A DNA stretch of 15,595 nucleotides from JBAWYM01 sp037143575 (GTDB lineage Bacteria > Patescibacteriota > Gracilibacteria > Peribacterales > Peribacteraceae): positions 1 through 15,595 of the forward strand of contig JBAWYM010000045.1 of the NCBI GenBank assembly GCA_037143575.1, written 5' to 3'. Position numbers and translations under genes: made by a program. The notes under the pieces are model-generated. The model was given only the letters and a program-made list of their open reading frames with translations. It searched no databases and was not told where the DNA came from. Every line of letters starts with the position of its first letter. The first letter of the stretch is position 1. Positions 1 through 7,684 of the stretch are shown here, one piece after another.

Positions 1-9
1 ATACATCGC

Positions 10-1251
10 TCAAACCCACAACCCCTGGATGAAATGCTGGGATGCTTCGACGTGAAGTTTTAGAAGCAAAAACGATACAAAGCAGAATGCTCCGAGAATG
101 ACCATGAGTACTTTGGGGGGAATATCCGAACGGGAAAGCATATGCATCGTGGCGAGTACGAGGAAGAGATGCACACCTAGGGAATAACGAATAATGCTCG
201 ACATCCCGATGCTGACACTCCCTGAAACGGAGAGAAAGAAGATGGTGAAGGCGCAGTAGTACAGACCTAGGCGAATCTTCCAGCCATCCGGGTCGCGCGC
301 GCGTATGACTGTGCATTCAAGCGCAAGCAAGATCAGAAACCAAAGTGCTCCGAGTGGAACCGTCAGTAATCCGATTTCTCCGTATCCTGGCAGATGGGGA
401 AGAAGAAGCTCCATGTGATACGTCTCCAATCGAAAAATGGCAAAATAATCAGGAATCACCCCCCAACCGATGCGCTGTGTATCCATGTACAGCTTCCAAT
501 TCCCAAATTTGACTGCACAGAATATAAAGAACAAAAGACCTCCTGACATCATGAGCCCGGCAGCGAGAGACCTACGAAATAGGAGTCTCCACCGCTTGGC
601 ATTTGGCAATACATGCACAAGGGGATACAGGGCAAGAGGCAAACCAGAAATTCTGGCTGCCGACATGATAAAGCCGTGCAGAATGCTCAGGGGCACAGAA
701 TAGTATGATGTCTGCCCCTGCCAATAGATCATTCCCAAAAGCATGCAGAAGAAGAGCGCTTCGGAATACGCTGAAACGAGATAAAACGCTGAGGGAAAAC
801 TGAGAATGAGAAAAAATGTAACCCCAATCATTGTAGGAGAAAGCCGCCATTTGCGCAGAATCAGCAGAAGATACGTACACATGCCCCAACAGGCAAACGC
901 AGCGGCGAGCAGAAGCGCATAGTCGATGGGAAGACCGGTGATGAGGCTAAGAAATCGTGCTGAAAGAGGATAGGCAGGGAAAAAGGCAACATTCTCTCTC
1001 TCCTGATCGAGGCTGCTTCTGACGGACGGCAACCCCAAATCATGATAGCCATCGACAGCAATGCTCTTAAACCAACGGGTATCCCATTGCTCGAGACTCG
1101 TATACGCCTGTAACAAAGGTACATCAGATGGGATAAGCTCAAAGAGTAGCAGCGCAACCGTGATGACCAAACCCCACAGGATCGCAGACCGCACTGAAGA
1201 CCGATCTGTAACTCTTTTCTTTCCGGTCGTCTGAAGATTTTTTGAAACCAT
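10..1251 (-). CDS. PIG-V/Gpi18-like GT-C mannosyltransferase (multi-pass membrane protein)
   Basis: Predicted membrane glycosyltransferase of 413 residues from the ATG at 1251. The first membrane segment is at about residues 22-39. It is followed by a WDTRWF motif (56-61, with the acidic D57) and FFPAYP (90-95), the pattern of PIG-V/Gpi18 enzymes, which transfer mannose from a polyprenyl-phosphate donor on the outer face of the membrane. Many further hydrophobic segments follow and the C-terminus is complete. The reading frame stays open to 1401, overlapping the upstream gene. A start at 1299 or 1296 (ATG ATG, just after the upstream stop at 1314) is possible. I preferred 1251 because it gives a short cytoplasmic lead before the first membrane segment, but this is not certain. 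No Shine-Dalgarno is seen before either start. It is the last gene of a three-gene minus-strand run of GT-C proteins. The acceptor is unknown, and mannose specificity is inferred from the family only. Confidence 0.82.
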   Translation of the reverse strand: MVSKNLQTTGKKRVTDRSSVRSAILWGLVITVALLLFELIPSDVPLLQAYTSLEQWDTRWFKSIAVDGYHDLGLPSVRSSLDQERENVAFFPAYPLSARFLSLITGLPIDYALLLAAAFACWGMCTYLLLILRKWRLSPTMIGVTFFLILSFPSAFYLVSAYSEALFFCMLLGMIYWQGQTSYYSVPLSILHGFIMSAARISGLPLALYPLVHVLPNAKRWRLLFRRSLAAGLMMSGGLLFFIFCAVKFGNWKLYMDTQRIGWGVIPDYFAIFRLETYHMELLLPHLPGYGEIGLLTVPLGALWFLILLALECTVIRARDPDGWKIRLGLYYCAFTIFFLSVSGSVSIGMSSIIRYSLGVHLFLVLATMHMLSRSDIPPKVLMVILGAFCFVSFLLLKLHVEASQHFIQGLWV

Positions 1252-1313
1252 GTTCCGCTGGGGGGAGCTTTTGCAGTTTATTTCAAATAGTTTCATCATA
1301 CAAAAAATATGTT

Positions 1314-3185
1314 TTACGCTACGAAGAACAACATCCCAAAGAAGACAGCACAACAAAGCATAAACCCCACCGCCAAGATAACGCCTATCCTCCGAAACCA
1401 TACGAAGGATTCCGAGATCCCCAGTAATGTGTAGATAATGATCACCGGAGCTAACGCCAGCGAAAACCGAAAATCCTGATTCGCTGAAAACGGTGCATAG
1501 AGACGATAGAATACTTGGGCACCCAGAAGCGCCAGAAAGGAGATCAGGATCGGAAGAAAAAGATAAAATTTCCGATACGTGGTCCTCAGGAACCCGAAGA
1601 GAGCATACGGCAGTAGGAGCAAGCTCAAGAGAAGCATCCCGATGGAGACGGTCTTGAGGCTGGAGGGATAACTGAATTCGCCAAAGAACGCAGATTTATA
1701 GAAGTACTCCCAGAAATACTGCCGCCGCAGATTATCGCTCCAAGGATCGTTGTATACCGTCTCCAGTATTTTTACGGGATTGAAGGTGGTCAACGCGCGG
1801 ACGGTTGTGGGCACTGCCAGTCCAGAGCTCATCGATTGGCTGCCGAACGTGTAGCTATTCGTCGAATTCTGCTCGACGAAGAAGCGAATGTACGGGAGCC
1901 ATCCACAAGCGAAGAGCAGGAAGAGAAGGGAGAGGGCTCCCAGACGCCACTTGGTCATCCACCGTAGTTTTCTCTGCATCAGCAGGAGCAGGCAGATCAC
2001 CGGAAGAAAGAGCAGGGCACTGACGCGAGTGACGAAAGCTAATGCGAAGATGAGAAGCATCCAATTCCAATCGCGTGGCTTACCCGTCCTCCACCAGCGA
2101 AGAAGCAAGGCAATAAGAAGGAAATTGAAAAGAGTCGAAAGGCTATTGTTACTGAAGCTCCCCGCATGAATGATGAGAGAGGGAAATACGGCGATCGCGC
2201 CCACGAACAACAAGCGCATAAGGCGCTCTTTGCGCGTGAAAAGGAGTGTGGCCATCCACCATCCCACTCCCAGAATCGCCAGGGAAAACAGGAGAGATTG
2301 GAATTGGATGAGACGAGATACCGATGATTCATCCCATCCGAACACTTGCGCCAGACGAGCCCAAATCGCCGAGAGGTAGTAGTACAGAGGAGCCTGATGA
2401 TATTCCCAACCCTCGCTCGCCGGAGGAATCTTCCAGTTGGCAGCGACGTACCGAATGTACTCCAAATGCGATCCAACATCGTGACCACGAACATCGAAGG
2501 GAGTCTTCAGAAAATACAGAACCCGCAGCACACACCCTCCGATGAAAATGGAAGCCATCAGCCGCTCCTGCAACGAATGAACAATCAGGAAGAGTAATGC
2601 AAGAACGTAAAGAATGACAGTGACGACGAGCGCAAGATGAATGGCCACGAAGAATGAATCGGTGTAATCCGGAGTAAGACGCAGCCCAGTCAGTCCGCCG
2701 AGATCCTTGATGCGAACCACAACGTCATTACTTCCCCGTCGGAGATACCCAGAGAAATCCAGCGAACGACCCATCACCGTATAATCGCAAAACTGGAACT
2801 CAGCCCCTTCAACCACTCGCCCATTGATCACCACCTTTTCGAGACAATCATCCGGCTTCACAAAAAATGAGGTGGAGTACCCGAGTGGCAATGTCACCGA
2901 AAAGGTGATCGTCAAGAAATCCCCCTGCGTCGGGATGATGACAGGATTGGGACCGTGACCGACTTCCTGACCGTCGAATTGGTAGGAGAACTCGCTTATC
3001 CTAGGTGTGGCATACAGGCGGACCAACAGGAGAAGGGAAAATAGGACGAAAAAGGCGATGGATAATAGTGTTACTTTCTTCGGCAGATTAACCCATTTCT
3101 TTCGCGAAGAACCTCGATTGGCAGGAATCTCATCTTTCTTTCGAGGTGCTGGATGCTTGATAACCATAAGTTGCTGTTTGGCCAT
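1314..3185 (-). CDS. GT39-like (PMT_2/ArnT type) glycosyltransferase with N-terminal beta-rich ectodomain
   Basis: 623 residues from the ATG at 3185. It begins with a basic cytoplasmic lead (1-38) and one membrane helix (about 39-57). A non-membrane domain at about 60-177, rich in alternating beta-type residues, carries NGRVVEG (121-127) and GYLRRGSNDVVVRI (147-159), which look like strands of a jelly-roll or carbohydrate-binding sandwich. A second membrane helix (178-203) leads into a multi-pass GT-C core. The core has the acidic loop DVRGHDVGSH (231-240) and an EYHQAPLYYYLSA segment (261-273), typical of the PMT_2/ArnT group that transfers sugars from polyprenyl phosphate. The frame extends to 3212, but 3185 has a TAGTAT hexamer 10 bases upstream. 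The next gene starts after its stop at 1314. The donor and acceptor are unknown. The ectodomain may bind the acceptor, which is inference. Confidence 0.82.
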   Translation of the reverse strand: MAKQQLMVIKHPAPRKKDEIPANRGSSRKKWVNLPKKVTLLSIAFFVLFSLLLLVRLYATPRISEFSYQFDGQEVGHGPNPVIIPTQGDFLTITFSVTLPLGYSTSFFVKPDDCLEKVVINGRVVEGAEFQFCDYTVMGRSLDFSGYLRRGSNDVVVRIKDLGGLTGLRLTPDYTDSFFVAIHLALVVTVILYVLALLFLIVHSLQERLMASIFIGGCVLRVLYFLKTPFDVRGHDVGSHLEYIRYVAANWKIPPASEGWEYHQAPLYYYLSAIWARLAQVFGWDESSVSRLIQFQSLLFSLAILGVGWWMATLLFTRKERLMRLLFVGAIAVFPSLIIHAGSFSNNSLSTLFNFLLIALLLRWWRTGKPRDWNWMLLIFALAFVTRVSALLFLPVICLLLLMQRKLRWMTKWRLGALSLLFLLFACGWLPYIRFFVEQNSTNSYTFGSQSMSSGLAVPTTVRALTTFNPVKILETVYNDPWSDNLRRQYFWEYFYKSAFFGEFSYPSSLKTVSIGMLLLSLLLLPYALFGFLRTTYRKFYLFLPILISFLALLGAQVFYRLYAPFSANQDFRFSLALAPVIIIYTLLGISESFVWFRRIGVILAVGFMLCCAVFFGMLFFVA

Positions 3186-3195
3186 TGTAGAAAAA

Positions 3196-3201
3196 ATACT
3201 A
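3196..3201 (-). promoter_or_regulatory. -10-like TAGTAT before the gene at 3185
   Basis: On the minus strand TAGTAT ends 10 bases before the ATG at 3185. There is no Shine-Dalgarno between them. It fits a near-leaderless transcript and is one of six similar sites in the window. No convincing -35 was found. Confidence 0.35.
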
Positions 3202-3243
3202 GCAAACATCAATTTGTCTGATCGAGACAGAATTGTGACGATA

Positions 3244-5100
3244 TCACAAAGATCTTTCGGCTGACCTTTGCTTGAGAACTTTCCAATTACTCAGGTTTCG
3301 CTCAGGACACCAAAATCCCCATATCCATAACACCAGTAACAAAGATAGAAATATAAAACAAACGATGTTCAGTTGTTGTTGGCCTGGCAGGCCTGCATAA
3401 GAGGCCTGTATCTCATGTGTTCCCCTTAACAGAGGGATTTGTATTCTCCCGTCTGACGCTAGAAATTGCTCAATGAAATCACGTTCAATCCGTTCTCCAT
3501 CAATGCCAATGGCCCAACCCGGCAAGTATATCTGATTTAAGGTTATCAAAGTGCCTGATGCGCTATTGACGAAAAAGTGAATAAACGAAGGATTATTGTC
3601 CGCTGCAGGTACAATCGAAGCCTGTTCAGAAGAAACCAAAATTGGTTGATCGTGACGGGGTTCTGCAATGGGGTTCGAGCGACTGCTAAGTGGTCTAAAT
3701 TCATCAATATCTGCATAAAACTGGAATTCTTCTCGTTCCTTGCTCCTTGCATTATTCAATTCCCAAGAGAGAGAAAACCCTCCCACTGAGGGTGTAAACT
3801 GATTGTGATAAATAACTGCAGCTAATACGATGTAAAGACTAAGGAGAATAGAAAAAAAGCGTGATACTTGAATTTTTTTAAACAAACTTATTACTGCAAA
3901 TATCTGAAGAGAAGCGATAATGGCCAATAAACGCCAGGGAAACTGTACTGCTTGTATCCACTTGATAGGGATACTCCAAAATGCGCTCCCTAGAGGACTT
4001 ATAATCCCTATTATAAGCAAATATAACGAAAAGGATATTTGCACCAGGCGAGAACGCCTGCCAAACCAAGCACCGAGAAGAGCAGCAAGAAAATGGAATA
4101 TGCCAATCTGAAAAGACATATCGTCACTAGGGCCTGGCCCAGAACCTCCGAAACCCCAAAAAAGAGAAAAGAATTGGGAAAAATAAACAAGATGATTGGT
4201 TGGGGCATAATATCCTGCATATGTCCCGCTGAGATCGATATATTTCATCATCCGAATCACGGTTAACCAATACGGCGCACTAATCACTATTGCAACAATA
4301 AAAGAAAGGGCTATCAGGCACATCTGAATGAAGCGGGATATTCCTTTTAATCGTGGAGATGCTAAGCAGCAATATGTAAACAAAACAAAATAAGTAGGTA
4401 TAAGAAATTCGGCAATAAGTGGGTGGCTGTAGACAATAAATGCTAGAGAAACTGCGATACCAATTAATGACCCAATCGCTCGCGAACTATTCAGCCTCCC
4501 TCCATAAAATCGAGAAAAGAAAAAGAGTGGCCATGGACAAAGCATCATGGCCAATAGTTCACTCAAATCACCTCTCACATATAAATCAACGAAAATATAT
4601 GGAGTAAGGATGAAAAAAGCGCTCCCTAACAGTGACATTGCCCTATTTAAATAATCACGAAAAAGTAGATATGTTCCAGATGCGCCAATAAAAAACATCA
4701 GAAAAATGACACTCTTGAATGACATTTCGGGATATCCCGGCAACGCAGTAAACGGGAGCGCAAAAAAGAAGAAGCCAGGCTGATAGAAAACAAAAGTAGG
4801 ATAACCATACGCCCCATTGAGTTCGGGTAACCATCTCGGATACCATTGGCCATCATGAAATGCATCACGAAAATGGTCTAGTAATATCGCATACCGAGAA
4901 ATTTGCGGAACAGGAAACCACAAGTTTGATTGAAGAAATACGAATAGAGTAATACCTACAATCAGCATCAATATTACAAACGGATACACTCTCAATGCAT
5001 GATTGAATACCCAAGAAATATTGCGAAAAAAATCAACACAACGAATAAATGCTTGTTTCCTTCTCATATTCATTCTTTTACAGATGGCTAGGAATCTCAT
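3244..5100 (-). CDS. 6-pyruvoyl-tetrahydropterin-synthase-related (YfhO-like) GT-C membrane protein
   Basis: 618 residues from the ATG at 5100 (in-frame ATGs at 5073 and 5067 are alternatives). A membrane helix at about 40-57 is followed by a DHFRDAFHDGQWYPRW loop (75-90) and GYPTFVFYQP (99-108), then VRGDLSE (175-181). This is the pattern of the PTPS-related/YfhO group of polytopic GT-C-like proteins; the family name is historical and does not mean pterin synthesis. About a dozen hydrophobic segments follow. Near residues 540-590 a soluble C-terminal part has LPGW, an IDGE turn and LLRGTHEIQASY, the usual extracellular beta domain of this group, and a last membrane helix ends the protein. 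Its base composition is much more AT-rich than that of the genes on both sides, suggesting separate acquisition. It is likely involved in polyprenyl-linked surface glycosylation; the substrate is not predictable. Confidence 0.8.
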   Translation of the reverse strand: MRFLAICKRMNMRRKQAFIRCVDFFRNISWVFNHALRVYPFVILMLIVGITLFVFLQSNLWFPVPQISRYAILLDHFRDAFHDGQWYPRWLPELNGAYGYPTFVFYQPGFFFFALPFTALPGYPEMSFKSVIFLMFFIGASGTYLLFRDYLNRAMSLLGSAFFILTPYIFVDLYVRGDLSELLAMMLCPWPLFFFSRFYGGRLNSSRAIGSLIGIAVSLAFIVYSHPLIAEFLIPTYFVLFTYCCLASPRLKGISRFIQMCLIALSFIVAIVISAPYWLTVIRMMKYIDLSGTYAGYYAPTNHLVYFSQFFSLFWGFGGSGPGPSDDMSFQIGIFHFLAALLGAWFGRRSRLVQISFSLYLLIIGIISPLGSAFWSIPIKWIQAVQFPWRLLAIIASLQIFAVISLFKKIQVSRFFSILLSLYIVLAAVIYHNQFTPSVGGFSLSWELNNARSKEREEFQFYADIDEFRPLSSRSNPIAEPRHDQPILVSSEQASIVPAADNNPSFIHFFVNSASGTLITLNQIYLPGWAIGIDGERIERDFIEQFLASDGRIQIPLLRGTHEIQASYAGLPGQQQLNIVCFIFLSLLLVLWIWGFWCPERNLSNWKVLKQRSAERSL

Positions 5101-5233
5101 AAGAAAATTATTGTTATTTACACGATCACAAATAGATGAGCGGAATTAGAATATACGTATCAATAATTATTTCATATTTTAATTTTTTCCATAGAACTCC
5201 CTCTTCCTCATTCCCGTCTCGATAACTTCTCGC
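5101..5233. promoter_or_regulatory. Divergent AT-rich intergenic region
   Basis: The gap between the minus-strand gene starting at 5100 and the plus-strand gene at 5250 must hold promoters for both. It is strongly AT-rich up to about 5195 and contains the short palindrome ATACGTAT (5153-5160). Several TA-rich hexamers are present on both strands, and I could not single out one pair of -35/-10 boxes for the minus-strand gene. No repeat of the kind found in other gaps is present. Confidence 0.35.
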
Positions 5234-5239
5234 TAACAT
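5234..5239 (+). promoter_or_regulatory. -10-like TAACAT before the GT2 gene
   Basis: TAACAT ends 10 bases before the ATG at 5250, with no Shine-Dalgarno between them. The -35 zone (5211-5216, TTCCCG) is weak. It would give a 5' leader of only about four bases. Confidence 0.35.
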
Positions 5240-5249
5240 CTATTCGTCT

Positions 5250-5954
5250 ATGCGCCTCTCCCTCATCCTCCCCTGCTACAACGAAGAACCCAATGTCGGC
5301 GAGACCGTGCGTGCGTGCCAACAGTGGATGGAGAAGGAGGGCATCGACGGCGAGATCATCGCGGTGAATGACGGGTCGAAAGATGGGACTCAGGAAGTCT
5401 TGGAAACTCTGCAGAAGGAAATCCTGAATCTCGTCATCGTCCGGCATGCGGTAAACTTGGGCTACGGCAGTGCCGTGCGATCGGGGTGCGACAAGGCTTC
5501 ACAAGAATACGTCGCCTACATGGACAGCGACGGGCAGTTCAATCCCGAGGACTTCGGCCAGCTGCTGCCGCTTCTGAATGAATACGACTTCGTGACGGGC
5601 CGCCGTCTCAAGCGCGCCGATCCCTTCATCCGCAGGATCAATGCCAAGCTCTTCGCCCTGCTCAATTTCTTCGTGCTCGGGATCTGGGTCCGCGACATCA
5701 ACTGCGCCATGAAGGTCTGGAAGCGTTCCCTCTGGCCCACGATCCGTCCAACATTCTCCACGGGAGCCCTGATCAATGCGGAAATGTTCTACCGGATGCA
5801 GCAGAACGGTATCCGCTGGAAGCAGGTAATGGTGCACCACTACCCGCGTCTGCGGGGAACGCAGACCGGAGCCAATCTTAAAGTGATCCTCCGAATGTTT
5901 ACGGATCTCTTTAAGCTCAAGAAGGCGGGGATGAATACGGGGAAGAGCTTGTAG
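5250..5954 (+). CDS. GT2 glycosyltransferase, polyprenyl-phosphate mannose (DPM1-like) synthase
   Basis: 234 residues with a complete GT-A fold signature. The N-terminus has LSLILPCYNEE (3-13), followed by VNDGSKDGT (39-47), NLGYGSAVRSG (69-79), the metal-binding DSDGQ (92-96), RDINCAMKVW (148-157) and GALINAEMFYRM (172-183). This is the arrangement of dolichol/polyprenyl-phosphate hexosyl synthases, which transfer a sugar from a nucleotide donor such as GDP-mannose to polyprenyl phosphate on the cytoplasmic face. It has no C-terminal pair of membrane helices, so it resembles the compact DPM1 type; a hydrophobic patch at 135-147 could touch the membrane. It lies between GT-C genes that need such a lipid-linked donor: divergent from the trio at 10-5100 and convergent with the PMT gene. 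Mannose versus glucose or another hexose cannot be settled from sequence. Confidence 0.88.
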   Translation: MRLSLILPCYNEEPNVGETVRACQQWMEKEGIDGEIIAVNDGSKDGTQEVLETLQKEILNLVIVRHAVNLGYGSAVRSGCDKASQEYVAYMDSDGQFNPEDFGQLLPLLNEYDFVTGRRLKRADPFIRRINAKLFALLNFFVLGIWVRDINCAMKVWKRSLWPTIRPTFSTGALINAEMFYRMQQNGIRWKQVMVHHYPRLRGTQTGANLKVILRMFTDLFKLKKAGMNTGKSL

Positions 5955-6059
5955 CTGGTAGCTTATTAGCTTCTTAGGGATGATATCTCCCAAATTCCGA
6001 AGCTGGTGGATAAGCATTCCTAAAAGCTAAAAGCTATAACCTAAGAAGCTAACCAGCTA
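5952..6059. repeat. Imperfect inverted repeat with CTAnnAn-type heptamers between convergent genes
   Basis: The left arm 5952-5958 plus 5966-5978 is complementary to the right arm 6040-6059: TAGCTGG pairs with CCAGCTA and TTAGCTTCTTAGG with CCTAAGAAGCTAA, 20 pairs in all, with seven unpaired bases in the left arm and a loop of about 61 bases. The right half is built of 7-bp units (CTAAAAG twice, then CTATAAC and CTAAGAAG variants). It starts at the stop codon of the GT2 gene and ends five bases before the stop of the PMT gene, so it could end transcription from both sides. It has no clear T-tract. Confidence 0.7.
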
Positions 6060-6063
6060 CACG

Positions 6064-7569
6064 CTATTTTGTCGGCACCACAATCGGGCTCTCCTTCTGG
6101 CAATTCACGCACGTGAGCTCCCAGTACGGGAAGAACGCGCGGCGCTTGAACTGCTCATCGGTGATCGCCTGGTAGTACGTGAAGGGCCGGTAGAAGTGGA
6201 ATGCGGCGAAGATGAGGAGGCCGAAGATGAGGAGCCCCCACTGCTTCCCCTCCTCCGTGAATTTCCACTTGGCAAACCCCTTGAGCTCCAGGAAAACGAC
6301 GGCCAGGATCAGGAAGGTGAAGAAGAGCGGCGGGAAGTAGTGGTAGAGGTACATCACGCGCGAGAGCTGGCTGATGGCGATCATGTAGCAGACGTACATC
6401 GTGAGGAAGACCGTGAGAAGGAAGCGATGCTCCAGCGGCTCTTTGGGCGGGCGCAGCACCGAGCCCACGAGCAATACGAGGCCGATGAGCACGGCGGCAA
6501 AGCTTGTCCACCAGATCACAGGGTTCACCTGAAGGTACAGGTAGCGGTACTGCCTGCTATCCGGCGTCTCCCAGCGGTAATTGATGGACCGCGCCCCCAG
6601 CGGCCACTCGTAGAAGGGACTGCCGTTCTCGTCTTTCTTACACAAATCCAGCCGCGGCACACCGGCAGCATAGTGCCCCATGAAGAAGAGAGAATCGCGG
6701 AGCATTACCGGGAAGTTCTGGATGAATCCATTGGTCCCGTCGGTGAGGATTTGTTTGTACTCCGGGGAAGCCTGGTAGTAGCCGCTATCCGGGAGCTTGG
6801 GATTGACGGTGGACCCAAGGGCGAAGTGCGTCTGCCAGACCCCGACGAAGATCACGAGGAACGATGCAGCCATCACCCCAAGCGTTTTGCCAATCGCCTG
6901 ACGGTCGGGCCAGAGCTTCCAGAGGAGGAAAGGTAAGAAAAGAATCAAAATGAGACCGGTCTCCTTGGTGGTCATCACCGCGCCAAATGCCGCGCCGAAG
7001 AGTGCCGCAGCCCAGAGGAGGCGCCGCAGATTCTTCTTCCACTCGAGCATGAGGAGGAAGGCGAGGATGCAGACGGCCGAGAAGAACACGAGTGTGGAAT
7101 CCAGCATCGCCCCGCGGGAATGGACGATTTCGGCATTATCGAAAATGTAAAGGAAGGACAGAATCGTGGCCTCCTGCGGACGCCGGAGAATGAGCAGGAG
7201 AATCAGATACAGCAATGGAGCCGTGAGCCACGCGAGGAGGGTGGGGAAGAAGCGGTAGCCGATGAAGGAAAAACCAGCTGGTAGCTCCTTGCCGTAATCG
7301 GTTCCAATGAATTGATTATCGGCGACATTCGGATGGAAGATCTTCTCGCCGAGCGCAATGAGGAGCTTGCCCAGAGGCGGGTGCGGCTCCATGAAGTAGA
7401 TGCCATTGAGGTACTTCTGTGCACTCGCAATGTGGTAGTTCTCGTCCCAGAAGAGGGCAGGAGGATTCTGGTAGTTCTGGAAGTACGTGAGGAAGGACAG
7501 GAGCAGGACGAAGAGTCCGAGCAAAACGGCTGGCTGCGACATGAGCTTGGTGAATGCAGAAGACTTCAT
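6064..7569 (-). CDS. PMT-family (GT39) protein O-mannosyltransferase-like membrane enzyme
   Basis: 501 residues from the ATG at 7569. The first membrane helix (about 13-31) is followed by FWDENYH with the catalytic-type Asp-Glu pair (42-43), then HPPLGK (63-68) and FDNAEIVHSRGAMLDS (143-158). These are hallmark motifs of the dolichyl-phosphate-mannose-protein mannosyltransferase family, which moves mannose from polyprenyl phosphate to Ser/Thr of exported proteins. About ten further membrane segments follow, and the tail ends in a CVNC pair. It is shorter than eukaryotic PMTs because it lacks the MIR domain, as bacterial members do. It faces the GT2 gene convergently, a functional pairing since that gene should make its donor. 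The gene is GC-rich and has large antisense open frames that I read as shadows. Confidence 0.88.
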   Translation of the reverse strand: MKSSAFTKLMSQPAVLLGLFVLLLSFLTYFQNYQNPPALFWDENYHIASAQKYLNGIYFMEPHPPLGKLLIALGEKIFHPNVADNQFIGTDYGKELPAGFSFIGYRFFPTLLAWLTAPLLYLILLLILRRPQEATILSFLYIFDNAEIVHSRGAMLDSTLVFFSAVCILAFLLMLEWKKNLRRLLWAAALFGAAFGAVMTTKETGLILILFLPFLLWKLWPDRQAIGKTLGVMAASFLVIFVGVWQTHFALGSTVNPKLPDSGYYQASPEYKQILTDGTNGFIQNFPVMLRDSLFFMGHYAAGVPRLDLCKKDENGSPFYEWPLGARSINYRWETPDSRQYRYLYLQVNPVIWWTSFAAVLIGLVLLVGSVLRPPKEPLEHRFLLTVFLTMYVCYMIAISQLSRVMYLYHYFPPLFFTFLILAVVFLELKGFAKWKFTEEGKQWGLLIFGLLIFAAFHFYRPFTYYQAITDEQFKRRAFFPYWELTCVNCQKESPIVVPTK

Positions 7570-7576
7570 GACGGGC

Positions 7577-7582
7577 AGTGTA
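7577..7582 (-). promoter_or_regulatory. -10-like TACACT before the PMT gene
   Basis: TACACT on the minus strand ends seven bases before the ATG at 7569, so transcription would start at or next to the start codon. A weak TTGGTC lies 18 bases further upstream, inside the AATGACC repeat. Confidence 0.4.
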
Positions 7583-7590
7583 GCGGTTCA

Positions 7591-7675
7591 AATGACCAAT
7601 GACCAAATTTGGGTTGTAAGGGTTGTAAGGGTTGTAAGGGAGAAACATTTAGAACCCTTAGAACTTTTAGAACTC
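7591..7675. repeat. Three different short tandem repeats in one gap
   Basis: Three unrelated tandem arrays sit side by side: AATGACC twice (7591-7604), GGGTTGTAA three times exactly (7611-7637, plus GGG), and TTAGAACYY three times (7649-7675). They fill most of the 115-base gap between the dprA stop and the PMT start. No open frame or RNA gene is apparent here. Confidence 0.9.
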
Positions 7676-7684
7676 GTTCCAACC

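Noticed and set aside
3244..5100. Pterin biosynthesis role suggested by the name '6-pyruvoyl-tetrahydropterin synthase related'
   Set aside because: The protein is a polytopic GT-C-like membrane protein with a YfhO-type C-terminal domain; the name is historical.
5499..6017. 172-codon minus-strand open frame over the GT2 gene
   Set aside because: Antisense shadow of a clear GT2 coding region; its N-terminus is the intergenic inverted repeat.
6196..6936. 246-codon open frame on the plus strand inside the PMT gene
   Set aside because: Antisense shadow of a GC-rich gene; highly charged low-complexity product with no recognisable motif.
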